Below, in pieces: positions 1 to 8,382 of a stretch of DNA of 64,000 bases; the stretch's first letter is position 1, and every line of letters starts with the position of its first letter. Below the pieces are notes generated by a model. That model saw only the letters and a program-made list of their open reading frames with translations, was not told where the DNA came from and searched no databases. Location of the stretch: assembly GCF_001278845.1 (NCBI RefSeq), contig NZ_CP012590.1, forward strand, positions 2,046,001-2,110,000, given 5' to 3'. The position numbers and the translations under genes are program-made. This DNA is from Actinomyces sp. oral taxon 414 (GTDB lineage Bacteria > Actinomycetota > Actinomycetes > Actinomycetales > Actinomycetaceae).

Positions 1-321
1 GGGCACCGCCACGTCGCCGTCCAGCGCGATTCCGGGCGCCGCTGGTCCTTCAACCAGTACGGCGACCCCCTGCCCTTCGAGGACACCGCCGCCTACACCG
101 CCCGGCGCCTGACCGACCGGCTCACGCCCCGCATGCTCGCCGACTACTGCGCCGCCCTGGGCGTGGACGCCTTCAACGACGACTTCTACACCGGCCCCTC
201 CCGCCTCGTCCACTGGCGCTGGAAGAACAGCTCCCGGGCGCACACCTGGACCTACGCCCAGGCCCAGGCCGAACGCGGCTGGGGCCCCGCCGCCTGGAAA
301 ACCCTCGGACGCAACCCATGA
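1..321 (+). CDS. C-terminal part of an unrecognised protein, cut by the window edge
   Basis: The reading frame is open from the first base, so the start lies outside the window and only the last 106 residues are visible. The visible part is rich in Trp, Tyr and Arg (for example RWSFNQYG and VHWRWKNSS) and ends in WKTLGRNP. I recognise no domain. The stop overlaps the start of the next gene in an ATGA arrangement, so the two are probably co-transcribed and translationally coupled. The following genes encode small related proteins, which would fit a secreted-effector or immunity cluster, but nothing in this fragment proves that. Confidence 0.7.
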   Translation, partial: GHRHVAVQRDSGRRWSFNQYGDPLPFEDTAAYTARRLTDRLTPRMLADYCAALGVDAFNDDFYTGPSRLVHWRWKNSSRAHTWTYAQAQAERGWGPAAWKTLGRNP

Positions 322-749
322 CCACCAACGACTGGAGCATCCACGACGGCACCGCCCTGCGCGCCGTCCTGCCCCTGACCATCACCAGGGCCGGCCGGGA
401 CCCCTACGGGCGCACCTTCGTCTGCGGCGCCGGCTGGAGGCTCGACCTGCTGTGCGACTGGACCCTGGCCGACCCTGCGGGCGTCGTCCTGGCCCGCGAC
501 CAGGACCTCGACGAGGCGGTCCGCGCCGTCCTCGCCCGCCTGGCGGGCAGAGCCCTGGCCGGGGTCGAGTGCCCCGAGGACGCCTACAACCCCGTCTTCA
601 CCCTCGACGACGGCCGCCTCCTGTCCATCGAGGCCGATTACGACGGCGACCCCTGGCATCTGAGTGTGGACGGCGTCCTCGACCTGGAGGGGCCCGGGCC
701 CGGCGACCACAATGCCTGGCTCGCCGGCAACCTCGCCGACGAGCCCTGA
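318..749 (+). CDS. small hypothetical protein, first of three related proteins
   Basis: A 143-residue soluble protein without signal peptide or membrane segment. Its C-terminal half has the pattern LAGRALAGVE...FTLDDGRLLSIE...WHLSVDG, which reappears in the next two genes as LVGRSVVGIV...LCLDDGGRVQCF...WTLTMDG and LVERRAVRAV...LRLDDGGRIELF...WRLE. The three are therefore likely paralogues with the same fold. The ATG overlaps the previous stop (ATGA). The function is unknown; small beta-rich proteins in such arrays are often immunity proteins, but that is only an inference here. Confidence 0.75.
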   Translation: MTTNDWSIHDGTALRAVLPLTITRAGRDPYGRTFVCGAGWRLDLLCDWTLADPAGVVLARDQDLDEAVRAVLARLAGRALAGVECPEDAYNPVFTLDDGRLLSIEADYDGDPWHLSVDGVLDLEGPGPGDHNAWLAGNLADEP

Positions 750-819
750 CCGGGGTTCCGCCGAGCAGGCCGTCGACTACCCTGATGATCCGCCGTCGGC
801 CCCGGGATGAGGAGGCCCC

Positions 820-1200
820 ATGGAGTGGATGGATGCGTTCGAGCGGTGGGCGGCCGGCGTCGGGCCGCACCGCATCGAGGAGGCGCTCTACAACGTGAGC
901 CTCCAGCTGATCCTGGCCGGCGGGGACTGGGGGTTCGCGACCCTGTGCCCCGTTCGCGCACTCGCCCCGGACGGGACCGTCTGGTTCTCCGACGTCCGCG
1001 CCGCCCTGATCGGGTCCGATGCGGCGACGGACCTGCTCAGACCGCTGGTCGGCCGGAGCGTGGTGGGGATCGTGCCGAGGTTCCGCGCCGATATCGCCGA
1101 CCTTGACCTGTGCCTCGACGACGGCGGCCGCGTGCAGTGCTTCTCGGACTGCGCGTCCTACGAACCGTGGACGCTGACCATGGACGGGGCGATCTGGTGA
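820..1200 (+). CDS. small hypothetical protein, second of three related proteins
   Basis: A 126-residue cytosolic protein preceded by a good ribosome binding site (GAGGAGG ending about 5 nt before the ATG). It shares with both neighbours a core of a Leu/Val-rich segment, then LDDGGR, then a Trp-containing strand near the C-terminus (WTLTMDG). The N-terminal half (FERWAAGVGPHRIEEALYNV) is specific to this copy. The stop overlaps the GTG start of the third copy, so the genes form a coupled set. No known function was recognised. Confidence 0.75.
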   Translation: MEWMDAFERWAAGVGPHRIEEALYNVSLQLILAGGDWGFATLCPVRALAPDGTVWFSDVRAALIGSDAATDLLRPLVGRSVVGIVPRFRADIADLDLCLDDGGRVQCFSDCASYEPWTLTMDGAIW

Positions 1201-1661
1201 GCCCGCGTCCCGACGGCGATGCCGGACCCGGGCCCCACGGCGCGGTCCTGAGCGGCGAGCGCCCCGTCCCCGCCGACCTGCCCCTGTCGCTGCCGATCGC
1301 CTCGGCCCGGGTGCGCCCCGGCGCCGCCGACTGCTTCGGCGGCCGCCTGCCCGCCCGCCTCGCGCCGTGGGCCGAGGACATCGAGACGAACTGGACTCAC
1401 CTGGAAGTCGCCGGCCCGGGCTGGGCGCTGAGGGCGCTGTGCGCGTGGCGCGTCGTCGACGGGGCCGGACGCATGGTGACGTCGGGCTTCGAGTGCCGCG
1501 GCGACGAGGACCTCGCCCCCCTGGTGGAGCGGCGCGCGGTGCGGGCGGTGGTCAGCCCCGTCGGGCAGGTGGCCGACCTCGATCTGCGCCTCGACGACGG
1601 CGGCCGCATCGAGCTCTTCACGTCCTGGTCCGCGGCGTCCTGGAGGCTGGAGACGCCGTGA
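1197..1661 (+). CDS. small hypothetical protein, third of three related proteins
   Basis: I chose the GTG at 1197, which overlaps the previous stop as GTGA, over an upstream ATG at 1110 whose extra residues would lie over the preceding gene in another frame. The product is 154 residues: a Pro/Arg-rich start, then a domain like those of the two preceding genes (ALRALCAWRVVDGAGRMV, then LDLRLDDGGRIELF and a terminal SWRLE). No signal peptide, membrane segment or catalytic motif is visible. It is probably the last gene of this small array. Confidence 0.7.
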   Translation: MSPRPDGDAGPGPHGAVLSGERPVPADLPLSLPIASARVRPGAADCFGGRLPARLAPWAEDIETNWTHLEVAGPGWALRALCAWRVVDGAGRMVTSGFECRGDEDLAPLVERRAVRAVVSPVGQVADLDLRLDDGGRIELFTSWSAASWRLETP

Positions 1662-1712
1662 CGGCGATGGGCTCCCAGGGGACCGAGCAGGAATGGCGCC
1701 GACCCGAACCCG

Positions 1713-2552
1713 TCAGGCCGAGCAGGACCAGTCCGACAGGAGCGACGAGGCGTCCTCCTCGCTCCTCGCCCACGACTCCACCATGCTCCACTCCCCGGGC
1801 GGGGTCATGTCCAGGCAGGAGGAGAGCCCCGCGTCCGCGAATGCGGTGAGGGTCTCCTCGGGGCCGTCGAGGAAGTGGTCCCAGCAGGTCTGGTGGACGA
1901 CGATAACGTGCGGCGAGCCCAGGATGCCGGCCGCCGCCGAGGCCCGCTCCGCCGAGAGGGTGAGTGGGCGCCCGTCGAACCTGCCCGGGACCGTGGCCCG
2001 GCCGGCGTGGAGCACGGCGTGGTCGGGGTGGCCGAACCGCTTGGCGACCCGGGCCACCGCGGCCAGGCAGGTGTTGTCCCCGCTGAGGTAGATCGTGCTG
2101 TCCGGGGCCTGGATGACGAAGCCGGTCACCTCGCAGTTGACGAAGCCCCGCTCGTCGGGCTCGCCGTCGACGGGCCCGTGCACCGCGGGCACGGCCGTGA
2201 CGGTCACCTCGTCGGCGACGTGGATCGTGCTCCACGGGGCGAGGCCCACCGCCCCGTGGTCGAGGAGGCGGGCCGATCCGGGGTTGGTCAGCAGGCGGGG
2301 CGCCCTCAGGGCGAAGGCCCGCCCCGACGCGTCCAGGTTGTCGATGTGGTCGGCGTGGCTGACGAGCACCACGTCCGCATCCGCCACGTCCGCGGCCGCG
2401 ATGGCCGGGCCCCGGGTCCTGCGCAGCCCGCCGTAGTCGGTCGGGTTGTCGAAGGTGGGGTCGCTGACGAAGCGGAGACCGCCGACGTCGATCACGACGG
2501 TGGATCCTCCGACGACGAGGAAGCCTTCGTGCTGGCGCGGCAGAGTGGTCAC
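1713..2552 (-). CDS. metallo-beta-lactamase-fold metal-dependent hydrolase
   Basis: A 279-residue MBL-fold protein of the UlaG-like type. Visible features are the N-terminal strands (VVIDVGGLRFVSDPTFD), a metal-site motif VLVSHADHIDNLD, a middle His (VPAVHG), and the SGDN segment (IYLSGDNTCL) before the later motif strands (HVIVVHQ). The metal motif reads H-x-D-H-x-D, whereas relatives as I recall them carry H-x-H-H-x-D, so one His appears replaced by Asp. I set the start at GTG 2552 because GAGGAG lies 6 nt upstream; an in-frame ATG at 2612 would add 20 unusual residues. The substrate is unknown. Confidence 0.8.
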   Translation of the reverse strand: MTTLPRQHEGFLVVGGSTVVIDVGGLRFVSDPTFDNPTDYGGLRRTRGPAIAAADVADADVVLVSHADHIDNLDASGRAFALRAPRLLTNPGSARLLDHGAVGLAPWSTIHVADEVTVTAVPAVHGPVDGEPDERGFVNCEVTGFVIQAPDSTIYLSGDNTCLAAVARVAKRFGHPDHAVLHAGRATVPGRFDGRPLTLSAERASAAAGILGSPHVIVVHQTCWDHFLDGPEETLTAFADAGLSSCLDMTPPGEWSMVESWARSEEDASSLLSDWSCSA

Positions 2553-2764
2553 GGTGATCTCCTCAGGGTGGACGCATCTGGCATCTGGCGGCCCAGCGTA
2601 TGCCGCATTCACCCGATCTTCTGCGACCCTCCCGGGCGAGCCGGGATCTGATTCTCAATATTGCGGTTAATGGGACGTCCGTTGCGGCGCGAATGGGCCG
2701 GTGGGGTTCCCGTCCGACCCGCGGGGCGGGGCTCCGCAGATCGGCGTGTCCCCGTGGGGCCCGG

Positions 2765-2892
2765 TTTTGGCGCCCCGGGAGGATCGTTCGCGTCGACCCG
2801 CCGGATACGCGCGGAGACTTCCGCATGATTCCGCGGTTTTACGGAACCGTTACCGGGTGCGGGGGCGGAACGATCCTCCCAAAACGCCATTT
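2765..2892. repeat. intergenic inverted-repeat element, copy 1 (MITE-like)
   Basis: Two arms of about 22 bp (roughly 2769-2790 and 2867-2889) are near-perfect reverse complements sharing GGGAGGATCGTTC; they flank about 76 bp that contains TTCCGCATGATTCCGCGG. The same arms and the same central block recur at 24281-24403, so this is a dispersed repeat, not a lone terminator. There is no coding capacity. The stretch 2553-3212 otherwise holds only the yoeB remnant and no gene. Confidence 0.75.
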
Positions 2893-3034
2893 CTCGCGAC
2901 GCCCTTCTCCGGCGAGTGAAACGCGGGTCTGACGAGACGCATGTGACGCCTGTGATCGGCTCGAATGAGAGGCGCCCGAATCCGTTCTTCGCGCCCTCCC
3001 CGGCTTATCGGGGCCGACGCCCCGGACGTTTTCG

Positions 3035-3127
3035 CGCCGTATCAACATCCAGCACCGGCCCGTCCACAAGGTCCTCCCCGAGGAGCGCGCGATCCTCGCT
3101 GCGCGCACGCGGACCGGCCGCGAGCAG
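3035..3127 (+). pseudogene. remnant of a yoeB-type toxin gene (C-terminal third)
   Basis: The frame starting at 3035 reads RRINIQHRPVHKVLPEER, followed by an IL..R..T...E pattern. It lines up residue for residue with the end of the intact toxin at 8657-8923 (RRINIQHRLVYEVFPEEH). The key C-terminal residues are lost (Met-Trp-Thr-His-Tyr became Thr-Arg-Thr-Gly-Arg) and the stop codon has changed from TAG to CAG. No matching N-terminal part or antitoxin was seen upstream. This is a decayed relic of a third yefM-yoeB locus. Confidence 0.7.
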
Positions 3128-3212
3128 GCGCGGCCCCCGCCCGGAGGTGGCACCATGGGTCCGCAGGAGCGCCCCGGCGCCCCCGCTCGCCCGCCACCCG
3201 GAGGAGAACCCC

Positions 3213-4025
3213 ATGGACGACGTCCACCCGCCCCTCGACGATATGCCCCCGGTCACCGCCTGGCTATCCGATATGGACGGGGTCCTGGTCAAGGAGAACC
3301 GCGCTCTGCCGGGGGCCCAGCAGTTCCTCGACGCCCTCAAGAGGAAGGAGATGCCCTTCCTGGTCCTGACGAACAATTCGATCTTCACCAACCGGGACCT
3401 GTCGGCGCGGCTGAAACGCTCGGGGCTGAACGTCCCCGAGGAACGCATCTGGACCTCCGCCAATGCCACCGCCGCGTTCCTGAGCCAGCAGTCGCCCGCC
3501 TCCACGGCCTACGTCATCGGGGAGGCCGGCCTGACCACCGCCCTCCACGGGGCCGGCTACATCATGACCGACCAGGACCCCGAGTACGTGGTCCTGGGCG
3601 AGACGCGCACCTACGACTTCAACACCCTGACCAGGGCGATCCGCCTCATCGAGGCGGGGGCCAAATTCATCGCCACCAACCCGGACGTCACCGGGCCCTC
3701 CGACGAGGGCACCCTGCCCGCCACCGGCTCAGTCGCCGCCATGATCCGGGCCGCCACGGGCCGCACCCCCTACTTCGTCGGCAAGCCCAACCCCGTCATG
3801 ATCCGGGCGGGGTTGAACAAGATCGGCGCCCACTCCGAGGCCGCCGCCATGGTCGGCGACCGCATGGACACCGATATCCAGGCGGGCGTCGAGGCCGGAC
3901 TACGCACCCACCTCGTCCTGTCCGGGTCGACGACCCTGGAGGAGGTCGAGACCTTCCCCTTCCGGCCCTTCGGCATCCACGAGGGGATCGGGGAGCTCAT
4001 CGAACTGGTGGAAGCCCAGCGCTGA
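3213..4025 (+). CDS. HAD-superfamily IIA phosphatase (NagD-like)
   Basis: A 270-residue cytosolic phosphatase of the NagD/HAD-IIA group. HAD motif I is WLSDMDGVLV with the nucleophile and acid Asp residues near position 20; motif II is the LVLTNNS strand; motif III Lys is in VGKPNP; motif IV is MVGDRMDTDIQAG. The large cap between motifs II and III is typical of type IIA enzymes that act on small sugar phosphates or nucleotides. The start is fixed by GGAGGAG 6 nt before the ATG at 3213. It is monocistronic and convergent with the ABC permease gene downstream. The substrate cannot be read from the sequence. Confidence 0.88.
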   Translation: MDDVHPPLDDMPPVTAWLSDMDGVLVKENRALPGAQQFLDALKRKEMPFLVLTNNSIFTNRDLSARLKRSGLNVPEERIWTSANATAAFLSQQSPASTAYVIGEAGLTTALHGAGYIMTDQDPEYVVLGETRTYDFNTLTRAIRLIEAGAKFIATNPDVTGPSDEGTLPATGSVAAMIRAATGRTPYFVGKPNPVMIRAGLNKIGAHSEAAAMVGDRMDTDIQAGVEAGLRTHLVLSGSTTLEEVETFPFRPFGIHEGIGELIELVEAQR

Positions 4026-4074
4026 GCATCGGGCCCGCGACTGATCCCACGACCGGCCCCCGCCCTCACTGCCC

Positions 4075-5478
4075 TCACTGCGCGGCCAGCGCGGGTCCGA
4101 TCGGCGCCCGGCGGGCGCGGCGCACGGGAGCGGAGAGCACCACGACCAAAGCGGTGAAGGAGACCAGGGCGACGAGCCCGAGCGGCCCGAGGGCGGGGCT
4201 GGGCAGGAACGGCAGGCCCGCCCTGGAGTAGAAGAGCGCCTCGCCGATCGTCACCACGACGAGCGGGACCAGGGAGATGATCAGGGCCGTGCCGACGTAC
4301 ATGCCCGCCTCGATGACGACCTGTCCGCGGAGGCGGCCGATGGTGGTCCCGGCGCAGCGCAGGACGGCCACCTCCTGCTCCCTGGAGCGGGAGGTCATGG
4401 CGACGACGGCGACGGATCCCAGCAGTGCCATGGCGCCGAGGATCGCCGCCATGACCAGGGTGTCGACCTGGTTGAGATCGATGCGCAGGTGCGCTGCGGC
4501 GATGACCGCCCGCCCCGTGCTGAGGACCGTCATGAGGGCCGCGGTGAAGGAGAATGACAGGGCCAGCAGCCCCACGGCGCCGGCCGCCAGGGCGGAGCGC
4601 CACAGCGCGGAGCGGCGTGCGAGCAGCCACGGCCCTCCCAGCGCGGCCAGGGGCGCCGACCAGGCGCGCAGCAGCCCGGGGACGAGCACCGGCGCCAGCA
4701 GCACGGCCAGGACCGCGAGCAGCAGCGCGGCCATCATCGCCTGGCCGCCGCCGGCGGGCAGTCCGCCGGCGTCCCCCGCCCCGGGCTCGATCAGGAGGGC
4801 CACCAGCAGCTGGCCGACGCAGATGAGCGCCCACAGCCCGGTCAGGGTCCAGCGGACCGCGCCCATGCGCCGCCCGGGCCGGGGGGCGGGCGCCGGGGCG
4901 CCGCGGACCGCCTCGACCGCCGGGGTGCGCACGGCGTCGAGCGCCGGCCCGATCGCCCCCAGCACGGCAATGCCGACGACGGAGCCGACGGTGAGCGCGA
5001 TGGCCGCCGGCGTGGCGGCCACCTCGATGCGCCCCATGCGCGCCGACGCCATGCGGGTGAGCACCGAGGAGAAGGGCTGGTCCACCGCCGAAGCGACCAG
5101 GACCCCGGGTGCGCAGGCCACCAGCCCCAGCACGGCGACGGTCGTGACGACGCCGACGAGCACCTGTCGGGGCGAGGCCCCCGCCAGTCGCCACCCGGCC
5201 CAGTTCGTGCGCAGGGCCTGGACGCAGGAGCGTCCGACGATCGCCACCACCGGGATCGCCGTGAACGCCGAGTAGACGTAGATCGAGGTTCCGCTCGCCT
5301 CCAGCTCCGCCGGTCCGACGCCCACGGCCCGCGCCGCGGCCACGACCTCGGGTCGGGTGACGGCGAACCGGTGCGTCAGGCAGACATCGACCAGCACGGC
5401 CGCCAGGGCCAGTACCGCCACCGTTGCCGACCAGATCCGCCACTGGGCGGCGAGGGCGCGCAGCGTATAGCGCGTCAT
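4075..5478 (-). CDS. FtsX-type ABC transporter permease
   Basis: A 467-residue membrane protein with an N-terminal helix (SATVAVLALAAVLVDVCL), an external segment, and further helix groups (for example FTAIPVVAIVGRSCVQAL, GVVTTVAVLGLVACAPGVL, LISLVPLVVVTIGEALF). The C-terminal helix quartet with GAMALLGSVAVVAMTSRSREQEVAVLRCAGT is the FtsX/MacB-like domain. It is encoded directly after its ATPase with an ATGA overlap, and a response regulator and sensor kinase gene follow upstream on the same strand. That arrangement is typical of MacB-like or BceAB-like export and peptide-sensing systems. It is shorter than BceB proteins and lacks their large loop. Confidence 0.85.
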   Translation of the reverse strand: MTRYTLRALAAQWRIWSATVAVLALAAVLVDVCLTHRFAVTRPEVVAAARAVGVGPAELEASGTSIYVYSAFTAIPVVAIVGRSCVQALRTNWAGWRLAGASPRQVLVGVVTTVAVLGLVACAPGVLVASAVDQPFSSVLTRMASARMGRIEVAATPAAIALTVGSVVGIAVLGAIGPALDAVRTPAVEAVRGAPAPAPRPGRRMGAVRWTLTGLWALICVGQLLVALLIEPGAGDAGGLPAGGGQAMMAALLLAVLAVLLAPVLVPGLLRAWSAPLAALGGPWLLARRSALWRSALAAGAVGLLALSFSFTAALMTVLSTGRAVIAAAHLRIDLNQVDTLVMAAILGAMALLGSVAVVAMTSRSREQEVAVLRCAGTTIGRLRGQVVIEAGMYVGTALIISLVPLVVVTIGEALFYSRAGLPFLPSPALGPLGLVALVSFTALVVVLSAPVRRARRAPIGPALAAQ

Positions 5479-6212
5479 GCCGCCTCCCCCATCCGGTTCA
5501 TGGCGGCCAGCAGCTCATCGGGCGCGGCCCCGCGACGCCGGTCGATGATCGCCCCGTCGCGCATGACGAGCACCGAGTCCGCCAGCGCCGCGGCGCCCGG
5601 ATCGTGCGTGACGAGCACGACGGCGGCCCCCTCGTCGGCCAGGCGCCGCAACTCGGCCAGGACGAAGGCCGCCGACCGCGTGTCCAGCGCCCCCGTCGGC
5701 TCGTCGGCGAACACGACCGGGGGACGCCGATAGAGCACCCGACCCAGGGCCGCCCGCTGCTGCTCCCCGCCGGAGAGCGTGGCCGTCACCGCGTTCGCGC
5801 GGGCGCCCAGGCCCAGGGAGGCCAGAACCTCACGCACGCGCGCCCGGTCGGGGCGCCTGCCCGCCAGGACGTCGGAGACGGCGATGTTCTCCCGCACGCT
5901 CAGGTACGGCACGAGGTTGTAGGCCTGGAAGACGAAGCCGACCCGATCGCGGTACAGCTCCGCCGCGCGCGCCGGGGACAGCGCCGCCAGGTCGCGCCCC
6001 ATGAGGGCCACCCGCCCCGAGGTCGCGGGCTCCAGCCCCGCCAGGCACAGCAAAGTGGTCGACTTGCCCGACCCGCTGGGCCCGACCAGGGCCGTCATCT
6101 CGCCGGCCCCGATCGCGCAGGAGACGCCGTGCAGGATCTCGATCGGCTCTCCGCCGGGCGTCGGGAAGGATTTGCGCAGCGCATAGGCCTCGACGGCCGC
6201 AATGGGTGTCAT
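5475..6212 (-). CDS. ABC transporter ATP-binding protein (MacB/LolD-like)
   Basis: A 245-residue ATPase for the neighbouring FtsX-type permease. Walker A is GPSGSGKST, the Q-loop is in GFVFQAYNLVPYLSV, the signature is LSGGEQQR, Walker B is VVFADEPTGALD and the switch His is in LVTHD. The VPYLSVREN stretch after the Q-loop is characteristic of MacB/LolD/BceA-type ATPases. I chose the ATG at 6212 (MTPIAAVEAYALRKSF) because the family domain begins there; an in-frame ATG at 6269 would add 19 residues and has no better ribosome binding site. Confidence 0.87.
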   Translation of the reverse strand: MTPIAAVEAYALRKSFPTPGGEPIEILHGVSCAIGAGEMTALVGPSGSGKSTTLLCLAGLEPATSGRVALMGRDLAALSPARAAELYRDRVGFVFQAYNLVPYLSVRENIAVSDVLAGRRPDRARVREVLASLGLGARANAVTATLSGGEQQRAALGRVLYRRPPVVFADEPTGALDTRSAAFVLAELRRLADEGAAVVLVTHDPGAAALADSVLVMRDGAIIDRRRGAAPDELLAAMNRMGEAA

Positions 6213-6269
6213 GGCCGCAGTGTCGGTCCGCCGGCCCCGCGGGCGCAGTGAGTCTTCCGGCCCGCTCAT

Positions 6270-6287
6270 GGTGGGGGAATCCCCACC
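6270..6287. promoter_or_regulatory. 7-bp-arm palindrome upstream of the ABC ATPase gene
   Basis: GGTGGGG and CCCCACC are perfect reverse complements separated by 4 nt. The site lies about 60 bp upstream of the chosen ATPase start and between that gene and the response regulator gene. It could be an operator for the neighbouring NarL-type regulator or a small hairpin; the sequence alone does not decide. Confidence 0.35.
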
Positions 6288-6426
6288 TCCGGCCCCGGCT
6301 CCCGGCCCTCCCGCCCGGAGCCCCGGGGCGGAGCGCGCCGAGCGCCTCCGCCTGAGCGTCCCCGCCCATGGGCCCCGCCTCCTCCACCGGGCGCCTCCCA
6401 GGCGCGCCGCGGGCGTGCGCATGCTC

Positions 6427-7092
6427 TCAGCGCCGGTCGAGGAAGGCGAGCACGGCGAGGACCCGACGGTTGCCCTCGCGCTGCGAAAGGCCCAGCTTGT
6501 CGAAGATGGCGCCGACGTGCTTGACCACCGCGCCCTCGGACAGGTGCAGCTCCCGCGCGATCCCGCGGTTCGTCTCCCCCGCCGAGACGTGGCGCAGCAC
6601 CTCCCGCTCCCGCGGCGTCAGGCGCTCCAGGCGGTCCTCGCGCCTGCGCATGAGCGCGGTGATGACCTTGCGGTCGACGACCACCCCGCCGCCGGCCACG
6701 GTCTCCAGCGCCCGAATGAACTCGTGCACATGGGCCACCCGGTCCTTGAGCAGGTACCCGACGCCGCCGGAGCGGGGGTCGTCCTCGGCGGAGTCCAGGA
6801 GCCGCTGCAGATACTCGTTGCCCAGATACTGGGACAGCAGCAGGATCGGCAGGCCCGGGCGGTCGCGGCGCAGCTCGATGGCGGCGCGCAGCCCGTCGTC
6901 GGTCCTGCCCGGGGGCATGCGCACATCGGTGATGACAATGTCGAGCGGGCCCATCGGGTCGCTGCGTCTCACCGCGTCGAGCAGCTCGGGGGCGGTCGCG
7001 ACGCAGGCGACGACGTCGTGCCCGGCGCGCTCGAGCAGCAGGCCCAGGCCCTCGCGCAGAAGCGCCTCGTCCTCGGCCAGGACTATTCTCAT
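6427..7092 (-). CDS. NarL/LuxR-family response regulator
   Basis: A 221-residue two-component response regulator. The receiver domain starts with [16 protein letters not shown] and has the phospho-acceptor Asp in [12 protein letters not shown]; the conserved Lys is in GYLLKDRV. The C-terminal LuxR-type helix-turn-helix domain is [15 protein letters not shown] followed by [21 protein letters not shown]. It overlaps the upstream histidine kinase gene by 4 bases (ATGA), so the pair is coupled. The ABC ATPase and permease genes follow on the same strand and are the obvious regulatory targets. Confidence 0.93.
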   Translation of the reverse strand: MRIVLAEDEALLREGLGLLLERAGHDVVACVATAPELLDAVRRSDPMGPLDIVITDVRMPPGRTDDGLRAAIELRRDRPGLPILLLSQYLGNEYLQRLLDSAEDDPRSGGVGYLLKDRVAHVHEFIRALETVAGGGVVVDRKVITALMRRREDRLERLTPREREVLRHVSAGETNRGIARELHLSEGAVVKHVGAIFDKLGLSQREGNRRVLAVLAFLDRR

Positions 7093-8312
7093 CGCGGTCC
7101 TCCTGAGGGGATGCGCACCGTGACGGTGGTCGGCCCGCCGTCGGGGCTGACGAGCTCGAAGGTACCGCCCAGGCGGCGGGCGCGGGCCGCCATGGACAAG
7201 ATGCCCCGTCCCGTGGGGGCCGCCCCGCCCGCGCCGTCGTCGCGCACCGTCAGCTGCACGACGTCGTCCCGCCGGGCCACGTCCACCTCGATACGGCTGC
7301 ACTCGGAGTGCTTCATGGCGTTGGTGATCGCCTCCGAGGCGATGAGGTACAGATCCTCGGACGCCTCATCGGAGGGCGACGGCGCCCCCGCGCCCGCTCG
7401 GCCCGCCCAGTTCACCTCCGTCTCGACCGGCAGGCCCGCGGCGAGCTCCTCCAGGGCGGGGCCCAGCCCCTGCTCGCTCAGAATCCTCGGGGACAGGCCG
7501 TGGGCGACCTCCCGAACCGCGTCGGCGGCGGCGTCGATCTGCTCACGCAACTCGCCCAGGGCCCGGCGCGCCGCCGCCCCGGCGGCCCCCTGGACATCGG
7601 CGAGTTGGAGCTCGAGGAGCCCGAGGCGGAACCCGGCCGCGCTCAGGTGCAACTGGGCACCGTCGTGCAGACGCTGCTCCATGAGCTTGCGCTCCAGGAC
7701 GAGGCGGTCCTCGGCCGCCACGGCCCCGTCGACGAGGGCGTCCACCTGCTTGCTCAGCCGCTCCGGCCGCGGGGAGAGTAGCGCCGTGGACAGGTGCGCC
7801 AGGCCCGAGGCCGCCCCGGTGACGAGCCGCGGGACCAGGCACGCGCCGATCAGGCCGACGAGGAGGGTCAGGCCGCGTTCCGGCAGTGAGGTCGGCGGGT
7901 CGCCGGGCGCGGCGGTCCGCGACATGAACGGGTCGATGAGCATCACCCTTCCCGCGGTGAGCAGAATCGTCCCCGCAACCGTTCCCAGGACCGCCACCAC
8001 CGCGAGGACCAGGGCGAAGGCCACCTCGCGCGGCCGACCGGCCCGGCCGGCCTCTCGCGGTGCGATCGGCGGAAGGCCCGCCAGCACCACCAGCCGGCGC
8101 TCGATGCCCGCCCACGCGGCCGCCCATGTCGGCAGCAGCACGACGGTGCCCGCGAACAGCCAGGTGAGCCAGCCGGCCGTCGTCTCCGCGACAAGGTACG
8201 CGGCCGCCATCCACGACCGGCGCGCCCATGACCGTCGCGTCCGCGACCGGTGCGTCCGCGACCGGCACGCCCGCGGCACCCGGATGGGGACGGGCAGCAG
8301 ATCTCTTCTCAC
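7089..8312 (-). CDS. NarL-type sensor histidine kinase
   Basis: A 407-residue membrane sensor kinase. Several hydrophobic segments occupy the N-terminal half ([49 protein letters not shown]). The HisKA_3 dimerisation segment contains the phospho-acceptor His in QRLHDGAQ (about residue 214). The ATPase part has the N-box [12 protein letters not shown] and G-box elements DDGAGG and GRGILSM. The small extracytoplasmic segments suggest intramembrane sensing or sensing through the partner transporter. It is the first gene of a four-gene set (kinase, regulator, then ATPase, permease). The first 30 residues are Arg-rich, so the true start may lie slightly downstream. Confidence 0.9.
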   Translation of the reverse strand: MRRDLLPVPIRVPRACRSRTHRSRTRRSWARRSWMAAAYLVAETTAGWLTWLFAGTVVLLPTWAAAWAGIERRLVVLAGLPPIAPREAGRAGRPREVAFALVLAVVAVLGTVAGTILLTAGRVMLIDPFMSRTAAPGDPPTSLPERGLTLLVGLIGACLVPRLVTGAASGLAHLSTALLSPRPERLSKQVDALVDGAVAAEDRLVLERKLMEQRLHDGAQLHLSAAGFRLGLLELQLADVQGAAGAAARRALGELREQIDAAADAVREVAHGLSPRILSEQGLGPALEELAAGLPVETEVNWAGRAGAGAPSPSDEASEDLYLIASEAITNAMKHSECSRIEVDVARRDDVVQLTVRDDGAGGAAPTGRGILSMAARARRLGGTFELVSPDGGPTTVTVRIPSGGPR

Positions 8313-8382
8313 GGGGCCAGTGTCCCCCGACGGCGAGCAGGCGCGGGCCCCGGGCGGATCCCCGTTCGGCGGTCCCCGCCCC

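Noticed and set aside
2916..3212. In-frame N-terminal extension of the HAD phosphatase to 2916
   Set aside because: The added 99 residues are low-complexity and overlap the yoeB relic; the ATG at 3213 has a clear ribosome binding site and starts the family domain.
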